Both the position numbers and the translations under genes were made by a program. The notes beneath the pieces were generated by a model. It was not told where the DNA came from. It worked only from the letters and a program-made list of their open reading frames with translations, and did not search any database. Of a stretch of DNA of 64,000 nt, positions 26,516-39,209 are shown one piece after another. Within the stretch, counting starts at the first letter, position 1. Each line of letters opens with the position of its first letter. The stretch is from Aphrophora alni (Eukaryota > Arthropoda > Insecta > Hemiptera > Aphrophoridae), in NCBI GenBank assembly GCA_963513935.1, contig OY740774.1:91475093-91539092 (forward strand), read 5' to 3'.

Positions 26516-26974
26516 AATTAATTGTCACAGTAAGTAGAACAGTTTTTGTCAAATGGTTATTCATTTTAAAATACCTTATAGTTAGTGTTGATGAATCGCT
26601 GAAGGGCGGAACGGCGGGTATTGCAGTGTACACGGGTAAACACTTCCCCTCCCTGGGCGCACCTCTCCACCCCAAGCCAGATCGCCATCCCTCCAAGCGC
26701 CACCATATAACAAATGAGCTATAACAGATGAGATGGCGTTTTATAAACACCGATAATGTTTGTAAAATGTCATATGAAAAAATTTCTAAGGTGAGTCTGC
26801 ATTAGAGGTCTTTCGTAAGAATATAGGTAGAGAACGTGGATGATATGAAGGCCGCAAGAGATAATGTCTAAATCATGAACGATTGAAGAAGAAATTTATT
26901 GTTTTATTTCAATATTATTCCCTAAAACTAACAATTAAATTACCTTTGGTTTCCGCCAGGTGACTTCTTTTTTA

Positions 26975-27017
26975 TACACACTTACGCGTTTCGAAGCTTG
27001 CGCTCCATCTTCAGAGT
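26975..27017 (-). ncRNA. hammerhead-ribozyme-like motif, unit 2
   Basis: Same sequence as the motif at 18935-18977: CUGAAGA (27014-27008), stem II GGAGC/GCUUC, GAAA (26992-26989), C-GC-G and UA. Confidence 0.45.
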
Positions 27018-27212
27018 TCTATTTTGATTTTCACTTGGTGAAATAATTTTCTTTTTCACTATTAAAACAATAGTGACTTGGATACTATGAACATGATTCT
27101 TATTCCCTAAAAGTAAATTTAAAATATTCGTCTCCTGGTAAAAATCTTATATCCTTTTAAATAAAATAAATAAAAAGTTTTAAAATAAAAAAAAGTTAGC
27201 TTAACTGTCTTT

Positions 27213-27306
27213 ACAGGTACACTTTCAAAAGTTCCTTACCACATTTTGATTTTTGTTATTTTGCTTATTCCCAAGTGTGGTAAGGGACTTTTGAAAGTGT
27301 ACCTGT
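27213..27306 (+). repeat. perfect-stem hairpin, unit 2
   Basis: Copy of the hairpin at 19173-19266. The only change in the stem is C to T near 27244, which still allows a G-U pair. Confidence 0.6.
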
Positions 27307-30300
27307 ATATATTGTCACCACAGTGCTCTGTTCTTTGTTTATTAACTGTCTTTCTTTGTTTTTTTGATTATACAACTAACAGTATTGCAAAGTTCGCTAC
27401 AAACTCTAGGAACATGTGTATGCAGAGACTTACTATAGAGCACTACGTGTCAAAGTGGTTTCTGTACAGTTCCTTAAGAAGTAATTATTCCCTTCTTGCT
27501 TTAGGTAAAGGGATTGCGTGTTATCGATGCATGAACAAGTTGATTGCTTTCCTGCAAACTTTAACACCATGCACGTTTAGTGTGCTCTATATTAAATCTG
27601 TGAAGGAAATGTGCAAGTAATTCATCATTTCAATTTCAATTTCAAGTAAAGGAATACTTTCATAAAAAACTTTAGCATTATAATTATACTAAGTGTTAAG
27701 TGTAATGTTTGTTGTTTTGTTCCCCTTTTGGTGTTTCAAGGTCACGTGTAGAGAGATTTCACAATGGTTAAATAAAATTGTTATACTGTGTAATATATAT
27801 GTATCCTGATTAAAACTCTTTAAAACTGATTAAAATAGTTAATATAGTGAATAACTTTGCACTCTATAGTTATGTCATTTACGATGTATATAAAATAAAA
27901 TGATGCAATTGCTATACTCTTGCTTAATATATTTCTTATTACTGTTTCTATCCTGATTGGTTAATAGTTGCTGTGTTAATATAGCATCTCTTACAAATTA
28001 CTAAACTTAACAATAAATTTAGACTAAGATATTTACAGAATTAAATTCTAATAACTAGACAAAAATTATAAACAAAATGAAATATATTATTACATTATCA
28101 ATCATGTATATGGAATAATACTAACGTAGAGTTTTTCCTTAATCCCAGTTTCACTAATTCAAAAAAACAACTGTTTTATAACTTTGTATCCGACAGTTAG
28201 ATGTTGAACAAAACATTTAACTTTACTTCAGGTTACAAACAATTTCACTAACTTTAATGCTAGCTTTAGAAGTAACTTCAATATTATAATCCTCTTAAAC
28301 TTCTGATTTAAACAATGATTATTTTTTTCTAAAAGCAGTCAAATCTATTCAAATTTTGTAGATCACTCAAATTATAGTGTTTTAAAACTCTGTTTTATTT
28401 ACTATCGTAAACCATTTCTTATACTATATATTATTTTCAATGACAGTAAAAATAATATTCCTGTGACGTCACAGGCCATGCATACGCTGATAGAGGATTT
28501 TTAATTCGGACAATGAATGACCATACTTCAATTTTTCTTCGCCGTAACTCACGCATTTGCAAACAGAATTAACTACCACTCTTATCTTTACATTTCAGAA
28601 TGCTGGATAAGCCCGTAACTTTTTGAATAACAACTGAAGAAACTCGCAGCTTGTCACACATGTGCTAAATCGCATATCTTTAAACTAACCGTCTGATTGA
28701 TATTAAATAAATATGTTAAATCGCTTCATCAACACATACGTATGATAACTGATTGGAGAAAGTAAACAACAATTAAAGTTCATCCATTAATACATTGAGT
28801 CTAAATAGGCAGATTTTTTTTATGCAAATTTCGTAATTTGTATCTAGTAAATCTATTAAAAAATTATGGTAAAATGAATTAACCGCAAGAATGCAATATC
28901 ATCATAAATCAATTTGTTAATCAATGAAACTCTCTGGGGATAACTGAAACAATTTATATAGTTTAAACAAATCAGAGTTGTTTCTATTAGGTTAATTTTT
29001 CTCCAATTATTTTCATAATTTGAATATGATAATGCTATTCCACTGCATATATGGTAGTCATAAAACTGTTATTCGTAGAGATATCTTTAGATACCCGTTA
29101 TGGAGGAAAAAAATTTGAACGAATTTAAAAATAAATAGTTTAAATTGTCAGTATTACACTAATTCAATTACCTATAATATAACTTGGAGGTTAGCTCGTA
29201 AATCGCCTATATCTGGTAGAATGATTTTTAGTATAGTAATGTGTGGTTAGCAGATCAAGTATTAATGTGCGTAAGTCTATCCTTTGGAACCAGAGTTCAA
29301 TACTTTGCAATAACCATTGAATTTATACCTATATTATTTATACAAAATTTGAGAGCATAAGAGGGATTGTATCTGTACGTCTATCTCGTTAAAACAAACG
29401 CTATCCGTTATAAATACATGGACACGAGATATGATATCTATATTTCAATATTTTACTTAATTTATAAACAATTATGAATATTACAAAATTTCCCAAAATA
29501 ACTTTCCAACGAAGAATTTTTTAAATATAACACAGATTTCACAAAAATGTTTATATGTTATAAAATTTTTTTTTTAATTTAAAATTTAATGTACGGAAAT
29601 TAAATTACGTGTCAACCTGATTTATTGTGTTGTCAGTGAAAATAGCTAAAATTAAACTAAATCTGTAATCTGATCAAATATTTGTCCTTTATAAAACATC
29701 TTTACTTTATCATCTTGACGTGTTTAAATTAGACAAAGTTCAAACTAAAAAACTGAGGAATTAAGATTTAACACAACACCTTCAGATGCGGCATAATCTT
29801 AATTAAGGTTGCTAAATTGCTTTATTATAATTCCTCTAACATAGATGAAAATATAATTTTAGAGATATTTAAAATATTTATTCACTATTAATTTTATAAA
29901 TAAAGTGATATAGTATAATGGAAAATTCAAAAAAATTTAATTTTGAAATCACCTTAATATATTATTTTTGTAGAATCCAATTCAGTTTTAAATACTTAAA
30001 ACAGTCAAAAAACAAAAATTAGAATTTACTGGGAGAAAATAATTGTAGTACTAACTATAATTAACAATCCATATCAAGGTTATTACAAATTTATTATTAT
30101 TTTTTATTGGATTTTAAATTGGATGATATACTGAGATCAGGTTAAAGTTTTTACGGCGAGATATTTTAGTTCCTGAAACAATATTCAATCTTGAAGAAAA
30201 TGGAATATTCTTTTCCACGTTTTTTTAAAATTTTTTTTATGAAAATATTTATTTCACAAACAAAAACAACAGTACACTTCAATAATACATATAAAAATGA

Positions 30301-30525
30301 AAATAATATGATACATATAAAACTTTAAAAAATAAATTTCAGTAATAATAACATTAAAAAAAACTATAATTACTTACACGTCAACAGTTGATTATAATGT
30401 AAATTATCTATCTTGTTTAAAAAAAACTTAATTCCTCTTCACTTAATGTAGATATCCACAATTCTCCTTGAAGTCTTTCTAACACTCGTGTATCTAGTAA
30501 CAATATTACGACACTAGTATTGTTT

Positions 30526-31110
30526 AGTATATCTACAGTTTTTAAATTTCAGCTCCAATATTATTTTTATGAAACTATTTCAACCAGAAGTCTGAGATCT
30601 CCAACTGTTTGGGGGTATCCTTTGTCTCTTATCAGTCAGTCCAAGTTTCAACCTCAAACAGGTAGCCTAACCTGTCTTCTTAAAAATCCGCAGACACAAA
30701 TCCTTTTTTTCTTTTCCTTTATTTATACGCATTTCGGCCAACCAATTAATTAATTGTGACTCATAAACAATTGTCATGTTTAGTCATTAAGAAGTCAATT
30801 GTTTTTGTTATGTGTTCATGACTTAAAATTGTATTTAGTTTGTGCGTTTAGAGCAGCTGTTCTCGCGTGTGCACATTACGGCGAAAGAACATTACCAAGA
30901 AAGGAACGCCGCCTCTACAAGGTACTGTGACATTAGATCTTAACTAAACATGACAGCAAAATTAATCAAAAACCATTTTATTAGTTGGTAATAATTTCAA
31001 AATGTCAATTACCTTTTCATGTCTTTTTCATTTCTATCTACTTCCCAATCTAAGATATATTACTGAACCATCCACTTTTACCACAGTCGTTAAACCAACC
31101 GCAATATCAA
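30526..31110. repeat. 585-bp dispersed segment, copy in unit 2
   Basis: Identical by eye to 22487-23071; see also the diverged copy at 35979-36564. Confidence 0.75.
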
Positions 31111-32756
31111 AAATTTATGATTAGTAAACTATTAAAAACTAGTTATTGATAATTATTATAAATACACTAATACACAAAACTATTTACAATAAGTAGAGTA
31201 ATTAATTAGGTAATACATAAACTATTTTACATTACAAAACCTAAAGTGTTTTATAATTATAATTAATTTATAAACGACAAAAATTCGGACTGTAAGTATT
31301 TAAATAAATCACGATTATAACAATGAAAGTATTGTTATAGCAATGTAGATAGTCTTTCCTATAGAGAAAAAAAAATAGTAGTCTATACAATTATTTTTTA
31401 TATGCAAGTATTACAATATATAATAACATTGAACAATCAGTTATCCTTACAGTAAGAGCAGACTATTGTCATATGTATAGGAAGGTGACCGAACACATAG
31501 TTTAGGAGATTAATGTAACTGACTATTACCACAAATTAGAGGAACATCCCTGAGGTATTTAAACCAATTATTCCGGTATGTTGATTAATTACTGTTGATT
31601 TAGGACTGTTAACCACTTGAATGTTTTAGAAACCTGAACATCAGTGGTGTGGAACAACTTTAGTTTTATGTGTTATTGTAAAATTGGATACACACCATTC
31701 TACAACTTTATTTTTAATATAATTATTTTTAAAGCAAATTATACACACTTTTGTCAAAAAACAATCAGTGAACACTGAGCAAATCTTCGAAACTGAGATG
31801 AAATAACCTATTGGATTTAGTAAAAATAAAAACAAAATGATAAAAGTCTAATATTGAAAATTTTAGAAACAACAAAAACTGTTAGAAATTTTTTTAATTA
31901 CTATTATTTTATTTATGACGGGTATAATTTTGTTCTGTTTATCAACAATAACTTTAATTTTAATTTATTTATACTAGTTACAAATACTATTAAATAAGTC
32001 AGGTTAGCTTGGTTACATAAAGACTTAAAATCAGCTCAACTATAAGGTAACTCAAAAATAGGGATCAAATATCCCCTTGAAACTGTCAAGTTGGCAACAG
32101 TTCAGGAAAGAATTTTTACTACAGGTTAGTTTCCGCCTTTGCTTGACCTTAATATGTAATGTCTGTAAGCTCTTTCTTCTCTAGACTATCAATCTTTCTC
32201 ACTACAGAACTGTGATTGTAATCATAAAGACACTAACATCTTCTCAATCACATAATAGATTGACTTATTTGTAAGTCACTTTGTCAAGCAGCAGGATAAG
32301 TTTAGATATTCATTGCATAATTTGATTAGAAATATAGACCAACCACCTATAACATTGTTCAGTAAGGTAACTTAAAGTTTATTTGTAACTAATTTGAAAA
32401 TTAATAGAACTAACTACCTCTAGGAAAATGGATTATAAGTAAAAATTGAAAAATAATTAATAATGAAATAGTAATTTTCTGAAACATTGATTATGTTGTT
32501 AGAATTTTTAACATCAATTTGTTAATTACTGTTAACTAATAAATCTTAAGTGTTAAATTAAATTTGATTTTAGTTTTTCTTCTTGAGAAGTAATGATAAA
32601 GTTTCATCCAGTCAGGGGGGAAAACAATCTAGGGAGTCTATGACGAAGGTGATCTGAATTGATTTTATGCAGTAAAATATAAAATGACACAAAAGAGTTC
32701 ACTAATAGAAAGAGGAGGGCTTCATAGAGTTTAAAAGTACTTTTACTTAACTCACT

Positions 32757-33062
32757 TTACACTATAAAACGCTGAATCCCCTACCACAAGTTTGGTACAT
32801 TAACACAAACACAAATAAAATAAAATAAAATATTTATTTGCCTTATGGTATTATAATCCCCTGATAAAGATTTCGGTAACCAAGCTACCATCATCGGAGG
32901 GATCTGAAATAATACTCAAGAGTATTAATAATACTCAGATCCCTCCGATCTGAGTACATAAGGGAATTATAATAATATAAGGCAAATGAATATTTTATTT
33001 TATTTCTATTTGCGTTAGGGGATTTTACCAAACTTTTGGTAGGGGATTCAGTGTTTTATACT
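32757..33062. mobile_element. palindromic foldback element, unit 2
   Basis: Counterpart of 24718-25022. It has a shorter AATAAT centre and an added ATAAAATAAAATA stretch in the left arm. As in unit 1, only the left arm retains the hammerhead-like core. Confidence 0.75.
32857..32902 (-). ncRNA. hammerhead-ribozyme-like motif in foldback arm, unit 2
   Basis: Same fold as 24809-24853. Differences are confined to loop III (CUUU in place of CUAC) and one stem I pair that becomes U-G; the core, stem II, GAAA and UC are unchanged. Confidence 0.5.
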
Positions 33063-34577
33063 GTTTACATTCACCACAGTGCTCATTGAACATCTATTAA
33101 CTCTTTTTATTAATATTAGTTAGGGATACATTTTTTTTTTAGATTAATGTAGCAACAATAAAGTACAAGTAGGCCTATATATGTGTTATTAAAAATAATT
33201 TGGAAGTAAAGGGTTAATCTGGAAGTGTGGAAATAAACAATATATACGTATTTCAAGTTGCATTTTAATGCATTTAATACATGTATTTTTATGTAGATGA
33301 CATTTATTTGAAGTAATCATTTTTATTGATTAAAAAATGCTACACTATAAATTTTTACTAGATACATAACTATACTAACTGCAAAGTAAAGTAAATGAAT
33401 TTAGCAGTGAACTACAAATATACGTAATCAATAGAACTCAATATTAGTTATGTTATTTTTGTTGTAAGTATTTATATAAAATAATGGCGAGTGAAAGCAA
33501 CAAATTGCAAGGATATTATGAATGAATGGTTGTATATAATTATTACGCTGTTTTTTTCCCTCTGGTATAACGATAGTAGTTTAAGGTAGTTTTAAGTTTA
33601 GGGCAAATAATCACCTTCATGATTAAATGACACCGATTGCTTGCTCTTTGTGAAACGTATTAGGTAAAATAATAATTTGATTATTTCGAGTAAAATAGAC
33701 AATACACAAAATAAATATTTCACCGTAGTTTGTATACCTCGAAATGACGCACACATTATTCGATGACGCTGTACTTATATAACCATGTGCGTGTATAACA
33801 ACGTTTCATCAATGTTTTATACAACAATGTTTCATCCCTTTTTGTTTTAATTTAAAAACCTATTGGTAATATATCCTAATTAAAGAAAAGAAACAAAAGA
33901 GATAAAATGAAGACCTAGCTTTTGAATACTTTATTTACGTCGGCGTCGAAAAATAAAAAAAAGTTTGAAAAAAGCGTCCTGGCAGGAAACATGAAGAGGA
34001 GGGATCTAATTACGGTAAAAAAGTGTGATCTAGCTATAATTACACAGGGTATTCATGCTTGTACTGAATGTAGTGAGCATCTGATGGGGCGCACTACAAC
34101 GTTTGTGTGCGTTTGTAGACGTCTGAACAGCAAAACTTCAAACGTCTACGCTAAATATAATGTACCGTAAGATGTGTCATTATTTAATTACAGGAAAAGA
34201 AACAATTAATACGTCAGTAAATATTAAGATTTGAAACATTTATAATACATATACAGTATGTTCAAAAACTTCAGGGTAGGTCAAAATAAGTAAAACATTC
34301 ATATGAAAATATGCCTCAAGTTCTCTGTCTGTCCGCCATTTTATGATTTAAAAAAATCATTTATAAATAAATTATACACCGAGTCCAAATTTGGTATACA
34401 TATATTTGTATGTGACCTTTTATAAATTTACCAAATCCAGGACTTTTGCGTTGAAAGTTTTCAAAAAAGCAACTGTTGAAAATATTTCCCTTTTAACGTA
34501 CATTCAACGTTTTTATGAAAATGTCCTTCATCTAAAATCTTTCTAAGAATTGTTGCTTTCTACTTAAATTTTATTTT

Positions 34578-35978
34578 TTTCTTGCAGTACAGGGAAGATC
34601 TTAGAGATTGTCGAAACAAATATTTGATTTAAGTAAAGCTTTTTGCAATTACTTCTCTTTTAAAACTGCGAATAGTTTTCCCACGTTATGTTACCCTATT
34701 TATTGGAACTGATTTATATAAACAAATTATATTTTAATTTACAACATTCCAATATAATCAATTTTAATAAAGAGTAAATATAATTTAGATTTTTAAAAAA
34801 CATCAGTTATTTTTTCTAATTCAAAACTCACACCCATATACACAGTAAACCTAATACTGTAGCACCAACATTATTTACAAGAGATAGTTTTAGCCTGAAC
34901 AGTAAACTCAGGCTAACTTCTCTTCTCCCCGTCCATGGCAATCCATGTTACTTCTCATATCGATAGGGTAATAGTTTTATAATTTTTTTAAAATTTTAGT
35001 AAAATTTGTATTGTATCTTAGGAAGTTCATACATGGAATGCATACATATTATCGTCCCTTACAAGTGTTTCCTGTTATGGTGGTTGTAAAAGATTCCATT
35101 TCCACCGGAGCTCCTAGATTGAGACGTGACTTCAATACAGATTCAAGTCAAAAGGGTTGGGTTTATATGATACGCATTTGTATTAAGCTGCATAGAAATA
35201 AAGAATATTCAAATTATAACAATAAATAAATCCACGAACACAAATCAAAAATATAATTATATATAATCTAGTAAATTGCCCATTGAAAAAAATACTAACG
35301 TAAATCGGAAATTTAATAATTTGTACATTTTTGTAATTTTTATAGCATGTTAGACACTTTTTGCTCAATGTATTTCATATATTTTGAAAAGGAAAAAATC
35401 AATAAAATAAACAACATAGAGTATTCAGTATTAATATTTTTCACCCCCTTCAAAACATTAATAACAATACGCTAAGTTAAAAATATTTTCGTTAGATCCA
35501 AGCAAAGTGTTCATTACAAGTGATGTCAGTTTAAAAAATGACTAAAAAATTACGGAATTGAAAATCTTCAGTAATTCATTTTATATCTTTCATTTGGTAA
35601 AAATTGATCAATGTGGCAAGTGAAATGTATAGTTTATTAACATAATCTAACCTACGTCCTTTACAATAATCTGATAATGCCAGCAATTAAGATGACAATA
35701 CTTTTATTGTATTTCTTAATAATGGTATTGTCTGGTTAACGTTAGGTAATTTCGGTCGGCCATCAGGATTAAATTTTTTTAAGAGGTATACAGAAATACA
35801 TACAGTCATACAAGCACACATAGGCATACAAGAAGAATATATATACGTGTTAAGAAAAAGCAACATATAAATCTATAAATTCACCATCTGAAAAAGAAAA
35901 GTGTTTTAAGGCATTTAAAGATAAAGTTTGCTCAAGTACAAAAAATAATACGCATCTTTGTTTTCTTTAATACTTGTT
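34578..35978. other. AT-rich intergenic, no gene seen
   Basis: Single-copy flank after the tandem array. A 72-codon frame at 35011-35229 has no recognisable features. Confidence 0.45.
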
Positions 35979-36564
35979 CAGTATATCTACAGTTTTTAAA
36001 TTCCAGCTCCAATATTATTTTTATGAAACTGTTTCAACCGAATTCTGAGAACTCCAGCTGTTTTGGGGTATCCTTTGTCTCTTATCAATCAGTCCAAGTT
36101 TCAACCTAAAACAGGTAACTGTGTTTCTTCCTAAATCCGCAGATACAAATCCTTTTTTTTCTTTTATTACATACGCATTTCGGCCAACAACTTCATTAAT
36201 TGTGACTCATAAACAATTGTCGTGTTTAGTATTAAGAAGTCAAGTGTTTTTGTTTTGTGTTTTACGATTTACAATAGTATTTAGTTTGTGCGTTTAGAGC
36301 AGCTGTTCTCGCGTGTGCACACGGGCATTCTTGGCGACAGAACATTACCATAAAGTAACGCCGCCTCTACAAGGTACTGTGACATTAATTCTTAGCTAAA
36401 TATGACAGCAAAATTAATCAAAAACCATTTTATTAGTTGGTAATAGATTCAAAATGTCAATTAACCATTTCATGTCTTTTTCATTTATATCTACTTCCCA
36501 ATCTAAATTAAATTACTAAACCATCCACTTTTACCACAGTCGTGAAACCAACCGCAATATCAAA
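35979..36564. repeat. diverged third copy of the 585-bp segment
   Basis: Starts CAGTATATCTACAGTTTTTA and ends at ACCGCAATATCAAA, matching 22487-23071 and 30526-31110 along the whole length but with many substitutions and indels. It is older than the tandem duplication and lies about 1.4 kb beyond its end. Confidence 0.8.
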
Positions 36565-38439
36565 CAATACTCGATTCCTTTTATTAGTCTTTATTTTTAA
36601 TAAAGTTCTTCACTTCTCTACTTTAGGCTATGTTTTTTATATTGATAATATATTTCTCGTTAAATTTATTTACTCGTGTCGTCAGCCAGAGGAATGTTAT
36701 CAGAGAAATATTAATTATAAACACATAAATAAATAAATCAATATTATTACTGCTAGATTATTGAAGAGATGTAGCAATACATGTGGTAAGTTAAGCAAGT
36801 ATTGACGTAAAAGACTTTAGTGGGTAGCGATAAGGATGTCATATATTTTTAGTTGAATGTTTATCGTACTACACTTTCGATTACAAAATCTATGAAAGTT
36901 AACACTAAAAGGATACGTTGAATAAAAGTAATATTTGCTAATACTAGGTATATATTAAGTAATTAAAAGTAGGTCTATTGATTACATAAGAACACTTGCT
37001 TTTCCGGATACCTTGTCATTTGTAATCAGTTGTGATGGATATAGTATTACATTATTTTCAAGTATTTGGATGGATATGGTAGGTTTTCGGTTAGTAGTAG
37101 ATTTAATACATGTTCGTAATATGAGAGTGTACACTTGAACGTAAGAAAATCAAAAACATAAGCCGAAGTTTAGATTTGAATGCGTAATACAAAGTTTATG
37201 ACAGAATGCAACGAAAGTGCTCTTTCCAACAACAAATGAAAAACAATTATTACGTTATTTTGGTGAAGACCTTACTGGATACTATTATTTTAAATATATA
37301 GGCCTTACTTATTTTATTTATTTATTTTTTTGTAAGAATAACTGAAAATAATTGTAAAAAGTAAATATATCACAATAATATTTTGTTATTATTGGATTTT
37401 GTTTTAGGTATTCAAATTGGGGTTTCGTAAAATCGCAGCCTGTTACAAAAACTGTCAATTCATTTGCTTATGGATTGACTTGTCAAAAAAGTTTATTTTC
37501 TTTCAGATCAAATAAAGGATTAGTTAGGGTTGAAGTTCAACAAATTTATTTATATTTTGTATTCAAAATAATATAATTTTTAATGTTTCCAAGATTAGTC
37601 AATGATCCAGATTCAGTAGTCTGTGTTATTTTATTAGGCTGTCCGTGTTATTTTGTTACAGAGTCTGTGTTATTTTATTACATTTATTGTAATTTGTTTT
37701 ATACAACCAACTTGAGATGGTTTTGTCAATTGTTCTAGCACTAGTTTCGTATTATATTTCTTCCTATACAACTAACCATAATTATCTGTTAATTATCTTT
37801 TTAATTACGGTTTTTAGTTTTTACGTAGTTGCTTAAACCTTAATGTTTTTGTTTTATGACAGTTTTTAATAATATTTTATTACTTCCTCCTTAATTCAAC
37901 CCTACTTAACCAGTTCTAAACAAAATATCTTTATTTATTTATTTATTTATTTATTTTTTTTTCATAAAATTAGTTTTCGTTGTGTACATGTTTTCCTGTC
38001 AAATCTTGTCGGTTGTAGACTACAATTTTGCAATTTAGACATTTACAAAGACAATAATTACCCATAGGTTTATCTCGTTTAAACAAGTGAGAAAAATATG
38101 TTACACCAGTCCTCAAATATTTTATTAAACTTTTTAAGCGTCTACTATCCTATGAACATTGAACTATTAATGAAATAGTTAATCCTAACAACAAAAATGA
38201 TAGCGTACTAATAATAAAATAATTATTAATAAAAAATAGTGGAAAAATCAAGGTGGTAAAAATTTATCTATTTAAAAATCGATATTTATATAAATCGTAA
38301 TCTGATTATCTGTCAGATGGTTTTATTTCCGTATTTATTTCTATTTTATTGTGTAATATGCTACAGAGTTGTTTAAATGTATTCAGAATATAGGAAGTTA
38401 TATTTAGGAGCGGCATCCTCAGGTGCTTGCAATAATAAA
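36565..38439. other. AT-rich intergenic, no gene seen
   Basis: Nothing coding recognised. A small tandem array (GTGTTATTTTATTA-type, about three imperfect units of about 30 bases) sits at 37618-37688, and TTTA repeats lie near 37934-37958. Confidence 0.45.
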
Positions 38440-38640
38440 TACGGGCCTGGCAAACCGGAGGGACCTAACTGGATCTGCGCCATTTTTCATTTAGTCTTTA
38501 GTTTCGTCCCTCTTTTTTTCATTCAGTCTTCTGTTTCACACTCTTTTTTGTGATCAATTTTCTTTTCCCACAACCCCGACCCTATCGGGTTATTCAAGGG
38601 GGTTATTCAATATTTTGGGTTTCCCCCCTTTTTGGCGATG
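38440..38640 (+). repeat. tRNA-derived-SINE-like repeat, copy 3
   Basis: The head ACGGGCCTGGCAAACCGGAG is shared with copies at 45761 and 59847. It is followed by a diverged B-box region (AACTGGATCTGC), then CTTTTTTTCATTCAG and CCCGACCCTATCGGGTTATT blocks in the family order. Confidence 0.5.
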
Positions 38641-39160
38641 ATGAAACAATGAAATAATAATGAGCGGCACGTTTATCCGTACTGGTAACCCCACAAGAAA
38701 AATGCGAAATCGTATCCCTAATACCTCCTCCACTTTTAGTCAAACATTATATTTCATTTTAAAGATTTTTGAAAAACAAAGAACTTCTACTGCTTTGTTT
38801 AATTTTTTTGATTAAGTGGATTTACTAATAACCACTATAGATTGTAGTTGGTTATCGAATATTGCAAAATACACACTGTTATCTCTTGTACGTTGTTCCC
38901 AACTTCCATACAAACATTTATCTCTTGCTCATTGATACCAACCTTATTATCAGTAAGCAGCAATAATTATTTCAAAGGTTATGCATAAAGATATCGTATG
39001 TTTACATACATTGTGTCATTGTTTAAACAGTTTAACAAGTGTTTTACATGTGTAAAACAAATTTTAATTTTTGATTTGAATAGTGTTATTCTAAGTATTC
39101 AACAATAATTACTCATTTTAATGAGACCCCACGTTAATATGGCTGAACGATTTCACATTG

Positions 39161-39209
39161 TTTTGGATCTGACGATGACGGTTTAACTGTCGAAACCGGT
39201 TTTCCACAA
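39161..39209 (+). ncRNA. hammerhead-ribozyme-like motif
   Basis: CUGACGA (39169-39175, exact CUGANGA), one U, stem II GACGG/CUGUC with loop UUUAA, GAAA (39192-39195), stem III C-CG-G, UU dinucleotide (39200-39201). Stem I then pairs UUUUGGA (39161-39167) with UCCACAA (39203-39209) at six of seven positions, after a U-U mismatch. The two-base loop of stem III is tight. Confidence 0.5.

Larger units (their letters stand above)
26516..34577 (+). repeat. tandem duplication unit 2 (about 8.06 kb)
   Basis: Direct repeat of 18044-26515. It lacks the 425-bp transposon, so it preserves the empty target site. Differences are scattered in the first 3.2 kb and the last 1.7 kb. They include a 13-base insertion of ATAAAATAAAATA type at about 32817 and extra GTAGACGTCTG sequence at about 34110. 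The middle 3.1 kb looks identical to unit 1. Confidence 0.95.
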
